From CAUTUX01 sp963532875 (GTDB lineage Bacteria > Bacillota > Clostridia > Christensenellales > CAG-917), in the NCBI GenBank assembly GCA_963532875.1, contig CAUSLO010000001.1, forward strand, positions 1 through 64,000: DNA of 64,000 nucleotides, written 5' to 3'. This document shows, one piece after another, positions 57,401-60,927 of the stretch (position 1 is the first letter of the stretch; each line of letters opens with the position of its first letter). The position numbers and the translations under genes are program-made. The notes under the pieces were generated by a model that saw only the letters and a program-made list of their open reading frames with translations, had not been told where the DNA came from and did not search any database.

Positions 57401-59806
57401 AAAGAATTCATAAAGGTTTACTTCGGAAGCAACAACTTACCAAAGAAGGTACAAATATTAAATACATACAAATTCGATCCTAACTTTGTACCAGAAAAGA
57501 TAACCCTTACATATGGTGCTTTGGTTGGGACAACAGAGTTGATTGATTGTGAACGTACTTTTGATATTGAACTAAAGGGAATACCTTCAAAAGAAAATAT
57601 GCAATTTGACATTAAGAAGAACTATACAATGAGATTGAATGTTCTTAATAATGGAAAAGCAGTTCATAAACAAAACGTAACGTTGACAATTGAAAGTGCA
57701 CAACCTTCTATGAGTACAACTAATATAGCATCGGATAAGGTTGATTTGACTGATGGAGGTCTAAAGCATAGATATGGTGCATACGATTCTGAAAGCGATT
57801 CAATCTTCACTAAGATTTACCAGAATCAATATAGCAAGGCAACAATGTACTTTGAAGGAAGATTTGTAACCCTATTAGAATGGAGCAGAATGCAGGGCGT
57901 TAAAGATAAACAAGGATATTCATTCTATAAGACATTGGGTGATGGAAGCGGCCAATATAGATATTCAGTAGACCCAGATACAAGACAATACAAGATTGAT
58001 CCAGTGGGTGATTATGTTTATGCATACTCTTATTCTGATGAAGTCTCTGTAGAATGGGATTTAGCAGATTTAAGTTACAGCCATAAGGGCGGACGTAAGT
58101 ATGTAAAAGCAAAATTAAGAAGCGATGTATTTAATTCTGTCGGAACGGTTTTGAAAGTCCCTGTATATATTGAAAGTGCATCATCAACATCTGAGACATT
58201 TGAATCATGGTCAAGCGATTACTTTGTAAAACGTAGTGGCGAGAGAATCTTTGATTATGTAAGGAAGGATGAAGCATTCTTTGAAAGATATGATGGATAC
58301 ACTGGTCAAAGATATGTTAAGACAGAGACTGGATATGCAATGGCAGATGCAAGAAATCCAGAAGCAATTTACAAGGATGCGTTCGGAACAAAACTTACAA
58401 GAAGAGAATTGGCATTACCAAGAGATGTTCAAAGGTATACTTTAAAACGTAATGGCAAATATGTTGAAGACGATTTAGGAGTCTACTATAAAGACTTGTC
58501 TGGTGAATATAAAGAAATGACAGAAGCACAAAAAGGAGTATTTAAATACTTACCAGAAACAGTTAAATTGAGTAACGGCAAAACAGTAGATGCATATTGG
58601 GATGTTTCAGGATTTAGCCCAGCATTAGAAGGTGGAGAATTTAGAATCACATTAAAGATAAATGTAAGAGGCGAATTCAACTATTTAATTAAGGCAAATA
58701 GCAAGAATAAACACGATGTAGGCATCCAAAACATTTACTATACAGTAGTAGTAAAGGACAACAAGGCAACAAGTCTAGATGTAAGTAAGAACAATGCATT
58801 GGCTAATAAAAATGGTTTTATAAATATGTGGACAGAGTCTGAAGTAACACCAAATAATCCATTATCTGCATACACATTTAAGCAAAATGCATTTGAGCAG
58901 GACATTAGCACTATTAGTGAACTTATCCTAAAAAATGAAGCAGGTGAGGAAATGAAATTTACAGGTACAGCATCTGCAGGCAGCCTTGGAACATTTAAGT
59001 GGATATACAATGATATGACGCCTAATACATCTGGTAACGTAGCATACTTAAAAGCACTCATAACTTTAAAAGATGGAACAGAACAAACATTTAGTATTCC
59101 ATTTGCATTCACAGAAGATAAGATTACAAAGATAAAATACGGTTCATATGAGAGCAATATCAATAACAATGTTGCGGTTGCACCTTATCAAATTAACATT
59201 TATGACGCAACAACACATACGTTGCCAAATAGATATGACGTTACATATAACTCGGCACAATATAAATATAGAAAGAACGAGTTTGGTTATATGGCAAAAA
59301 CAACAGTACATTCAATGACTACTGGTCATACTGTTAATAAGGTAGACGCTGATGTAACTATGAAGAGTAATTATAAGTTATACATTGAGGGAACAACTTC
59401 AAAAGGTGTAAATGGAGAAGGAACATTGTACTTTGGTGATTATGCAAAATTAACAGTACCATACACTGTAGCACAAGTAAACAAACCAAGCGGAGCATGG
59501 AATTCAGGATTAGTATCTGGTAACAAATTAGTTACAAGAAAGAATGGATACCCAGTTGTTTGGAGAGGAACAGCAAAAGTATACAGAGCAGATGGAACAA
59601 TTGTGACTGAGTATAATGTTGAAATCAGTAGCAGAGATGAATATACAACATTGACTGCAGATAACTACCAAAGAGTTGTCTATACATTGACACCATACTA
59701 TGGAGTTATACTTGATATTAACAACAATATCATCAGTGGAAGAGAAAACAACGGTTCGCCAAAAGCATGGGAGAGTGGGACAACTCAAACGGTAAATATT
59801 AACTAG
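33425..59806 (+). CDS. Giant modular lipoprotein (8793 residues)
   Basis: A single uninterrupted frame of 26.4 kb, with product mass near 1 MDa. I recognise no full-length homologue. The signal peptide ends in lipobox TFAAC (Cys26), so it is membrane-anchored at its N-terminus. From about residue 100 to 6,300 there are about 15 diverged copies of a module of 250-600 residues, each with a strand pair ending in LYxDxS-like residues and a Leu-rich amphipathic helix. Tyr/Lys-rich inserts interrupt several modules. From about residue 6,700 to the end there is an array of Ig-like beta-sandwich domains with V-x-W-D openings. No LPxTG, dockerin or catalytic motif is seen. GGGGAG lies 6 nt before ATG 33425. 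Most likely a cell-surface structure; a ligand-carrying role is speculative. Confidence 0.9.
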   Translation: MKKLKSLKALLIITLIAVLVSTFAACTKKKKSNTKPGTGQIESSMEGKYISSLDAWEDLKKAGQRTGGSRYITFENDYSLDFNSQIKGQNKAHSYSNVPALKVRMAANIDTQDINSQSKIAFDVFNQTTGKKIMGFYYDSDYRGQGSRLFMDFSGILKSRHIEGHQIHQVTDAQGNERYGVYTVNTRDINPATIIELINNISSQSEISRVLAKNLLNLNLGTFLKDSNGKLVVSVTIERLFKEFLLGKNSLAKKTELPGENNYTLDIPINMGLITGLIPVLMKLVPGDVFDLVREQFGLNLETLRAMAGINLVLKAQIESGKIRRIGATFDARLDSRIARDLENKYGSFDKEFLANFEKKNNILAGFSQNALNIDFDDENSKYCIRDYDGSKIDLDKSATYNPLQFDFNAKLIFNLEQRKFTVDSALGMFGDLLKNVLNENIDSNSPLYRMIIETLQGSAKINVRAAGKYSNVDFNRTEMLLEFRRDNDDLLGTIAYLGSEDRAYLDFSPIFGSKLKLKTSKLEFKKFLANTANDLVAKLNSVLNPLAKSNDADERAFYGNYREQMKGYIPMYTTDDGPSSTIDLVAKILQSIKLDQDENIINLKTLQLHLAQDILNKIMKQFVFKDDTPSPVTDIDIQLLNGGFGLHKELKLTAKIDGGVDNFGANVGLELKGKFGSYNTEIKGILDNIKGDNEYIEMTTDSLKNGFKNLGLNLEALKVKTKIPFKLSAELAKSDLLKLKYEKKFDAENGNRPKLFGKTLNEVLIDLLISAQEQLEPDLDIELEAVLNLKEGFNIKAIFNSEIQLAVKGRWKSGSAYDNIFKLNISQGEIFLETKLLGIGKAKIKLSEILPQIESLLNSLKANKKTNDAPKAVAEDKMQTYKFEQKDDKGKYYKATVNGRTVYYKVENGVIPATTERYLLIADATGEYVKVVKEGKTSFVKKSELAESEKPYVATKNAIIPLVSSLISGIKLGTDRIEAYMAQNVFAKLGSVIGFLKDLKVEFIGTEAGPDGHFYMNINGLRLSEAQIGFTGSSAANTFKFEVSGLKVGVGNDFTLENATQPFAKIATGYRDVFEDPSYYAQARMRFNFDIKDTSIEKINLHNNVKLDYTFDMKGSLDFRPLVEYLQGKEINTLSNNSEFLMELRGANFKDNVTDADRELYMGLYYSAGYLYADFSKLGIDKTRIKFDLYETLLKLLLKDNKLNINGASTTAKTCEPANQNPNEVVDLGIKLGMLLSSKTLQLKVLGQLAETIMKLFKVNVGNLNVALNVFLEQILKTDKIGKEFSEVDADAEFKVETSDHNGQETAKLNISIKGLAAEIGHRPIKIKKGATDYQTLPEYLTEHSFDQVDLFDKYGDLKFNGGFFEAKGNFRFKADASTAHWTVGKWIEQLWSKLDKDGKVPADLKSMIGQLAFNFNIPINVEQEYGYRIAAKLRTGGTTFDFADNAKFIKLDQKPSDATWQSVDYKIYKYNESFRKFMELTADELAGPLAYNGDVFRKAYKDGEGNKFEEITEKEKTDIDNINASTENGKNELNKKDLYIKEGDEYLRLRTEKIQNYPGKIYKRKAPFDVKKILSNSDVALEFYGENINNIKFNKSDVNDPKYFGKAAKLSVRVESQGTTNSQGMGLSTVYIDYGKFHFKVEDIALESLFKKDGSNQTSGAPSTPQNPPANKPSILDLIKKAISGVEIDNTAVVAKIAEKFPEYLVKHFFNIDVDSNFVKFTPYSQLSLAWANLGFNFQVGVEPFLLGLELSKWRLSLSEDATVMPEGFDRTKYASPKSKGTISMNTKGQLKLKLTDDNRMVLKFQDYLAAFNSDILTNLGLEVEKNVEYIFSAAMSTNIDLADPSRTQIVFEVYNNNTKEFLYAFYINGDKLYVDKGIFGKKTRLPNRKTYTLQGTAYASMIVNELNNLFGMVSDKLAARTTSPDQDISLGMKILQKGIGVSITQKVVLAILGTFLKQSNLVDTINKIPDVDLKVFADADFDNWNVDVGFTSKIGSLKLSVIEPKISTEYDNNITNQIEEAKKFMQISQGEYDDLPATSTDGLSKADFETDRYDYDVTSTSGSKYVVNTDGKFMKLKNKSRFHAYQRTGIMTFNMTLEVGYNVLSTYKRIPEVTSGEDPIEKYSYNNRYRRNDADGSFEQSDTGRYVKTPLNLNGIIETLLQIQKIREQLEKTEITLNKGKATEKKISLLSILNRIALENAVNDDFSDIYYLTLKGRIDTDALNLYEILTGQKRLEDVSIDLNDIVNAIQLGFELEIGKGTPQYKKMGIYLIKGQVFLKMNEIAGFNVKLDLYDFAKGFGILDQKSQIREILTAGGVSSLNPKKDKYGIEGTDGEQTPENRGNDKLKKFVKIVDSIVKSIVLRSKLDIEHSSHLDILFQSKIIQSVFELILKKKVDSLKDLALNDEKSGIFMQFPEDETGNQTKIRFAIRTKNNNGVEYGQDLTIGATTEVNVNSQSTENILSDAEINSYTSMDGYVNNIIDIIGKITKEKYQAVNSDVMHYMFTKYDENDTEAKNNKDKYVYKFTENKDGDTVISGTFHRILADKISNVEQKDRYMRINVIYMNGKFYKIVFKQDNKGMFIYDKNLGDYVIAKPDKLARVDAKNRFGFTYEELSSEEVEGINGSNPTKHLAVLDGSHIGVGIRYKTLSKRNGSDVSGDPKSEVLLKENNGSNPVEYYYFEKTKEGNYVLNKFPKVYRAMTKAEIIKLNNNEATTPEEQKTNRYFKFSVKKQDGKNIVTKYVKDSAGEFVFNDMTYEFEPYTSSSTGQRYRKVEEELPYGTILYKKTNRITTDDQFVSFEGTMVTTMDILDVKEYSTSSLGGILAETFKQMIFKIKARSTFNDGIGFRLRGNVDLKKFDFKALMSGDFKSFLTKTEWDALQLAFEIVEVQNGKVVYTNDPEGRLDADGNILQVPKVRGGIYFSNNKIYFDGVDIFDNVKTYTYIPNFDALLKSVPDYIEKGKKLLEGLKESLKKIKTTDGGEEVDRDSSLEFLFSNEATQLTLTKSIIKLLVTLFLPQLGNIDNVFDQFDFSVGMDYGENTYKKISDVINNTDELNKIAPQDYRYEATNARLYTPADENNKDKYVYEQKTGVAGTYYVYAKGESGVGKYRVDFVQNAGTQGRYVAVYAVGKTFYRFIVPQESRYSKFDTVQWVSNPTLGRYAKASNGGITEYFDLEQYQIYKDEGGAKVATKERAPGVRYIRYGSVYYTIEGYFDRKIGYVHDENGDYFKYSTKFRSFDRVGLAAELKIGKSKFVGKLTGLKLDFGKDEILLPKYVREGKSKNNINKDVPLNNYTDTRLSFSTSVDFEAAITEGQFDLGKLVSHIVGNIAGVKMETPATAKGYSSGHFRADLKFMLDLKNYGNSEINFELKQISEVGVPNKWLGFYFVNDIMYMDLSYFGLPKVSVSSVSVHKLVTDILEKIKKGEKLDIKDIIKQNAGAYTTEAVSTSDDNQLAGTFLFDKRRLTVAITKLLINWILDKVEIAPGKTLRYLINQELDSNVDVNIDVRDSLNFGADVIFKLKGEKYTKVNASEVVDDKTLTYFDFVADSDGRYIQLANGEFKMLARNEESSNQRYKKREVVKRGTNWYIAQYVQDNAGEVVFDSRTREYRAIKIGEYVEERYRFKRNLVASTVGDIYKVSKSTTLTDNPYDTTLKISFGISDAQLYFTDGQNYSLTNDVLKGYVDIEEIKTLQFKDTIDITTLVRNTDIIDFKDLLAHFLPADQIQNIEALVKNGEGVDLNYKFELRLEGEIKLAALVNYLRKTVAPDAEIDFFSRRFTIFDAIKLVKDLFEKKDLKIAELLNYVNAKIELYVNGNPLKGTDGKTYFGDQHKVIGMYVKPDTYAELTADEKDSTNLKYVAPNKRYSHYFKNKNGAYIYRDGQYVSAGSEKVNTYSYDPFNWYLNENGEYKKIGGSLDIDLSYLRVKSLTISMEDLVLLANDLLSKKTSKTTADTPFADKKLKFPFLNNEISSIITAFLYGFRMTSSYVRMLVTPDYINQILKLIAKDKDPIVFNTPFKDSSYVQMNTELVNYKFKEEAHATADEIKTTPNRFTLKEAEYGAYYKTQDGNYAPIEALSKSELADYLATGKKLYDIDRIEGYIYVDGNRDNNYDNVRYNGKYYLPTDNTVSSLGDDYLLPISKSTQDERDRARKRDLGGGKSTFMLHVPKKEKRGWYKKNIDGSFTKFKSVTERNQYIFENGEGSLYTFTNTDVLQTVTGEVGTHVVSPVGEITPSAGGQYIYPTTDGTFLLGVNTDKKKPILTAKFYIWDYSTTIDLNVPSFSSRQINFKSATADTLLEHNRYVEKPVYGYEREDFDRFKDKYTTGGNFDPDKYYANPNYVFYRDPQATVGQISTEDTYHKLDINELYEKDATGFTKLTGTITLAQWQKIFEDDSNIYMNVLDGRQKVKLGSRNVYTKEELRKLHSIVDGGNLIMDPDPEVSPYEKPNKAYLVKKYDYASTDGYVYDIENNKYVLYSTYTAPYGLDKTKLTRYEETQVSYKRGDEIFNVSTTIRGGIFLNNAYLQIAEYVKMQQAVNPSYQISDIPADRRYRNEAGKYIQDNNGDYVILNPNGESEIIGKVLGALVGQLNGRIDVTKGFTGEVLFEMKLNLTFEMHVQPELEFKIHDLDVAFDVWRRKNDKNVGGTLEDGSLQHIMGLYYNKDTETGETGLYMDLSWLLGESGKLSMKLENSAVEEVVGKIITEKLIKKNDKKPSAQTTAPVEPKIPGADATKKAIYLSMFKNTVSVDLTVGILKTILGAAMENASKITKLFPNFKLYVKGNSLPYYLAAGMMLFNENGTKALVDISLRLEGLNGNPETSSTVEYSSTEEHNEAFENSRMKGLDNSEYDQTEASKYTFYYANFSHKQNGNFSTDKTTWKKAYLRTPNAGDFERDTKDGNTVLYKEIRPQAVPGYYNKSKIFTLAEDGKTYIEFGTKYSGKTIYEEIVNTDDFKRSKDALFVFENQVYRRVSKAELAGYQGKIYSDNSGATEWDKVSPSIDEIKAGTAKVYKMVSDFIGYKSIAELNLQDILTNVEKKTFEAKDILDKVTLNSIEMSTQMNLTASLEGIINYTKQMSEFVNSSAQSYLMALIAGLSSSLDKSEKIKFDIVAEIKAWLNMRKFLSEKDILDKLEGAKVALNLAVTHKITSATEKTTNIKMYAEINNGFLEGFLDFSNINLGTTGNFLAQKIKVKLNLTKLFKKNTYASGTSYIARSTSGDEENSGILPAKLTSLLNILIGKILVTNDLFSVGFNPNIISSLVKKFAPELADDPETNRLLGYLPKLRETLDNTNSAINADFSQYRPKFGMKIGVEADQEFFVTKEEYKNNKLKINKSGTDWNVADGTYNKVGDKFVFAGTSGTHVLVSNSKYALISYAYPNKPWTGDKYKNVNGNFVQDSSGKYLMLGDIDVSINFGDISLKYDQAFSETKPNAVEYKELTDQKLNVDMSVDFAFSGKNVPGQDEVDFGPLLDRIMEVIAPKSSARNKLKLKIQETLGKDDKQVGNISVYGYVDINNFANTQLRITVSKYKDDGQLDEIVRMYYYDDSLFVDTSRFFGNAGRMAFTNLGVTEKLDEAVGKIIKKANDSLKTTASVFEFENNPHSGTGTFDYPYLMMLTKPQVFITQLNALLINALYRKIMQMRGKPTVDNYIPDIGSILIKGTGTDEHGNAQLGGKLQLKLTDSIMMGLSTKTLAVNSGYQDKLSGTEPSDLLEETTSFAEATDGLDKVSKVIRSKKDGDTVANFDKLYKRRYRKVLDFKQIEDKKIDIKTLSAKFNASMELDFTGLTESAPGYATSFNKWLVELVRSLVDGKDMFGKYVPIADQDEFNQIKNSKVKIFEKDGDGYKEVVKDDSLAFVAGKYFKFDAFKLSLISNRQRVNLNVQVKADINLPAVLQNGLSGLLYSDFEMTVSLAQPQNHQLVKLTYLGSSKLKKGTASGYDNQYYLDENDLAVGEKRIFSDALYIDASGLGLGKIKFQGVTGLLGGKQLRQAGTTAPKQLKDHGALLIDILLSKNRFGISLSKSVVEFALDILGVSLPFNLPPIQNIRLDVEYQSNGIKSMKIESKLDDQGARVKLSAEDIDFKLEERLLDVKELTKQVKAGYAGLTFSKTAGIGSLIQNVIDNINPSVSVALEKRSAYTTALGISWGKWQVGGGYAGTLAVMKISREKMKLGTYNEINGSDITRLKVTVAATHQLGYINMGRTNNPSGLDVGVTGNNIYLTHINVLAGFGSNLDAVKKQLNVVAIEGKSGQPLLGMVKGDDGDDRDFAYPTNETNKIKSGWSTAKKVGREYTTPTLDELKNDPERKYSYTPRLRNLIKDVKLNMFTDIGYNPNINGRKVDSNDGGKSARFSLDVTMDRDAYNELVLKVTTLLLNIVREALDSDPNDYRYITHWSAMRGTDYTDDNDVTSDGKTGAFIGYKYYQDVSRYDGNYTITRLLRDFDSLVVDGKNTRELVEWLNDYLPSMTRMFELFVTYANAHLNKRLYGIIMTGFWKNLANLANLVNAFLPLPFASYSNINGFNADPKLKLYMDMVPDFSKYHLNSTVNQIYPGIQSIELLVNAEKWDNGTDIRYTFEKNPNESHGSFHVNQKATETTNDHEHAFNHMLMRIMPNALTDAGRDGIIKRLNVSGNNKNKMVSFHESEKIKDMVGSNTNVPTEIEITDPARRSGTMLVNGVKAPIELRDSFLSNPNNLPQYVNLQYVDKYQTDTIGNPGAQYSNGRGTSIVWDASSIDFTPKKTSEQNRVLVGYLYGYALNSVVAAVPVYVTDTFELKTVEEVYKSGNKFKTRDLGIDIASQSKTYQNTLPQLVSMTFKQGGTYTFGTALKLKNGKMAKAIRYKDGSPVKLGKKPDGTQILNEDKNEYELMPAYEAGLIPDGDDYQMDNLVLDDEGKPKYYKLDMSQIPTKSARPIGTIEWDYKKFKYEWKETELTIPFKYQWGASSIISGQVKVPVKNYNVEEVKKLVNKANNKKYKSLTFDSLKEMPGNLYEFINQLDQLETNVGKFDVKWDLENLKKRLEEIAVRDSAGNITGYEYYKGIDLKLTAYIGGNNFKARKTLNELTGLFAHGFSGKGDTTSLYTNNGTEIDYEKGYYVAQKVEIPLKVLGSVYSGTKNKLEYDPYANKELNDSTFADEKLKIDFVGKDKTIGLKPEQYDISAPYIWNYGMGRYEAYTLTDPITYEGFDVTKLYAKVTIKTPKLLSHDGTTASNVANQTVYLPINVLKMKAKTINYKLKNALDEEWYKSVSKFTNVSFEGNKKQHDVIPDWSKGVKYYKDKSMTVLAEDIFEGGTYYLKVPGEVQNNLGQSMGTANGTVEKQIFTVELKVDKPKISQIKFYKKDIYYNQEYQTIAETELKNPANYVEQYAGFESTGKLNPSEYLKHNSDYLKTGEYGNFREGTPVLATLENGESSITYVKAFDLSKFKLNEAVTKLGVKLGNIVTEVDVNVLSTTIDDINISSACLTKVGTFEYNYDVQQNWNLPSNVDLVTSDMTYTNTSIVWDKIYPGSLAMSNDIQDGKFVRKATIFAGTEIEQVKDVTFNITNQVGHDIIEFTLKGIEKDGDKYIYNAFSSDPVPSKADVVVDDGSNTTITDVDVTFRENFRPTYEEIRNGQFTRKATFFGDKFVDLTFEVIGGQNISIDGLVDTKYQISADDFYKGLNKKATVNVGGVQAEGTVEWYYTNGRTVDEVCALNDDELKASKVTYTQDGLPETEVFAMVKINNDKHCLYGIKLTVAKAEKSPQLTRTVMFDTFGQDANAELKNIDGEAVDVEVKVGNSVYNVRVKYKVPETIEKDFNKVSGKDVEFTFTCVNPDYKANSTNHVLFKGSVYIMDRRASEIKDDKYKSLTIDPTMISKMADLNLPNKVLVETREGQPVEMLIEWPSDSNITIDGGDYNDAEGRVSLYRETSIGLYCYELVNKEYKYMLVSEYEELQKKNNPNYVYTGRRFAKYSSSINIPTTVLRRRVLNSTFVLPGYTFIYETKEGNDLVRYYRGSNKEFIKVYFGSNNLPKKVQILNTYKFDPNFVPEKITLTYGALVGTTELIDCERTFDIELKGIPSKENMQFDIKKNYTMRLNVLNNGKAVHKQNVTLTIESAQPSMSTTNIASDKVDLTDGGLKHRYGAYDSESDSIFTKIYQNQYSKATMYFEGRFVTLLEWSRMQGVKDKQGYSFYKTLGDGSGQYRYSVDPDTRQYKIDPVGDYVYAYSYSDEVSVEWDLADLSYSHKGGRKYVKAKLRSDVFNSVGTVLKVPVYIESASSTSETFESWSSDYFVKRSGERIFDYVRKDEAFFERYDGYTGQRYVKTETGYAMADARNPEAIYKDAFGTKLTRRELALPRDVQRYTLKRNGKYVEDDLGVYYKDLSGEYKEMTEAQKGVFKYLPETVKLSNGKTVDAYWDVSGFSPALEGGEFRITLKINVRGEFNYLIKANSKNKHDVGIQNIYYTVVVKDNKATSLDVSKNNALANKNGFINMWTESEVTPNNPLSAYTFKQNAFEQDISTISELILKNEAGEEMKFTGTASAGSLGTFKWIYNDMTPNTSGNVAYLKALITLKDGTEQTFSIPFAFTEDKITKIKYGSYESNINNNVAVAPYQINIYDATTHTLPNRYDVTYNSAQYKYRKNEFGYMAKTTVHSMTTGHTVNKVDADVTMKSNYKLYIEGTTSKGVNGEGTLYFGDYAKLTVPYTVAQVNKPSGAWNSGLVSGNKLVTRKNGYPVVWRGTAKVYRADGTIVTEYNVEISSRDEYTTLTADNYQRVVYTLTPYYGVILDINNNIISGRENNGSPKAWESGTTQTVNIN
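33600..52600 (+). repeat. Array of about 15 diverged protein modules in the giant lipoprotein
   Basis: The clearest recurring element is a hydrophobic strand ending in a form of LYxDxSxxG. It is encoded near 33869, 34934, 36939, 38316, 39046, 40260, 42210, 43605, 45181, 47441, 48931, 50066, 51307 and 52069. Examples are LFMDFSGIL, AYLDFSPIFG, LYADFSKLG, LYVDKGIFG, MYMDLSYFG, LYMDLSWLLG, LFVDTSRFFG and LYIDASGLG. Between successive copies comes a second element: a short V-x-L-T-like strand leading into an amphipathic helix (for example VAITKLLINWIL, VDLTVGILKTILG, ISLSKSVVEFALDILG). The copies are too diverged for DNA-level recombination. Confidence 0.7.
53500..59780 (+). repeat. C-terminal array of Ig-like beta-sandwich domains in the giant lipoprotein
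   Basis: About 11 units open with a V-x-W-D/E type strand: TSIVWD near 53595, GTIEWD near 54160, DVKWD near 54440, TSIVWD near 55908, GTVEWY near 56438, LIEWP near 57050, VSVEWD near 58048, AYWDVSG near 58591 and GTFKW near 58988. Each is followed by a G-rich turn and alternating hydrophobic strands ending in VPV-like residues. The pattern resembles bacterial Ig-like domains of the Big_4 kind. They would extend the protein away from the membrane. Confidence 0.6.
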
Positions 59807-59813
59807 ATGAATT

Positions 59814-59853
59814 GATTCAAGTGGCTAGCATCAGCCACTTGAATTCTGCTTCA
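59814..59853 (+). terminator. Hairpin terminator after the giant gene
   Basis: ATTCAAGTGGCT (59815-59826) and AGCCACTTGAAT (59833-59844) form a perfect 12-bp stem with a 6-nt loop, 8 bp after the stop codon. The T-tract is weak (TCTGCTTC), so termination strength is uncertain. Confidence 0.7.
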
Positions 59854-59892
59854 TAATAAGAAGAATTAGATAAAGAGGAAGACTAGAGAGTA

Positions 59893-60927
59893 ATGGCAGA
59901 TATTTTTTTCAATATGCTAACGCTAGTAGCCATGATGATACCAGGTTACTTGTTAGTAAAAAGCAAACTTGTTAAAGAGAATTCACTAAAAAGTTTTTCA
60001 GCACTATTGCTGTATGTTGGTCAGCCCTTCTTATCACTTGCATCATTCTTAGGTACAAAGTATACAAAGGAAATAGGTTTAAATTTATTATATGCCTTCT
60101 TATTCGCTCTGATTTTTCAATTGGTATTGTTTGGAATAGTCTATTTGATAACTTTTAAGTTCTATGACAATCCAAAGGAATCAAAAGAGTTACTAGCAGA
60201 TGAAAAATTTGATCCAATATTTATCTTGGCTGGTAGTGAAGAAGAGCAATTGTATAAGAGAATAAAGAGGGGACGTGCCACGCGTGCGATGGCATTATGT
60301 ACAATTTTCGGGAATGTGGGTTTTTTTGGTGTACCAGTCTTAAAGGTGTTATTCCCAGGGAATGACGTCGTTATCGCATATTCATCAATGTATGTACTAG
60401 CAATGAATTTAATGGCATGGACAATTGGCGTGTTTATAATAACTGGAGAGAGGAAATACATAAGCATACGAAAGGCACTAATAAATCCACAAACAATAAC
60501 TTTGATAATTGCTCTGCCAATACTGTTAACTAACAGTGGTTCAAAAGTACCACAACAGATTAGCAATATGATAAAGATGTTAGGTGATATGACAACCCCA
60601 TTGTGCATGATAGTATTGGGACTAAGATTTGGATTTGTCAAAATTAAAGATTTCTTCACAGATTACAAGATATTTATATCGGTATTCCTTAAAATATTAG
60701 CAATACCACTAATTGTATTTGGGGTAATGTATAAAATCCCAATGGAACTTGAACTTAAGAGGACTTTGATAATATTATCTGGAATGCCTACAGCGGTTAT
60801 TACTTTAGGTTTCAGCGAATTATATGGGGGAGATCAAAAGAGCACTGCTAGTATGGTTTTACTTTCTTCTATCCTTGCATCAGCAACAATTCCGTTAATG
60901 ATGTTTTTAGTTGGAAAAATCAGTTAA
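59893..60927 (+). CDS. AEC-family (auxin efflux carrier) transporter
   Basis: A 344-residue membrane protein with two halves of about five spans each: LTLVAMMIPGYLLVKSKL, PFLSLASFLG, and later FGNVGFFGVPVLKVLF, MTTPLCMIVLGLRFG, MPTAVITLGFSELYGG. GNVGFFGVP and the second-half TPLCMIVLG are typical of AEC carriers, which export organic acids or other anions. A charged cytoplasmic loop of about 50 residues separates the halves. The substrate is unknown. It is convergent with the following antiporter gene, overlapping by 8 bp. Confidence 0.88.
   Translation: MADIFFNMLTLVAMMIPGYLLVKSKLVKENSLKSFSALLLYVGQPFLSLASFLGTKYTKEIGLNLLYAFLFALIFQLVLFGIVYLITFKFYDNPKESKELLADEKFDPIFILAGSEEEQLYKRIKRGRATRAMALCTIFGNVGFFGVPVLKVLFPGNDVVIAYSSMYVLAMNLMAWTIGVFIITGERKYISIRKALINPQTITLIIALPILLTNSGSKVPQQISNMIKMLGDMTTPLCMIVLGLRFGFVKIKDFFTDYKIFISVFLKILAIPLIVFGVMYKIPMELELKRTLIILSGMPTAVITLGFSELYGGDQKSTASMVLLSSILASATIPLMMFLVGKIS

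Noticed and set aside
59780..59812. Cell-wall sorting signal (LPxTG) at the end of the giant protein
   Set aside because: The C-terminus is polar and ends in TVNIN without LPxTG, hydrophobic span or basic tail; anchoring is by the N-terminal lipobox.
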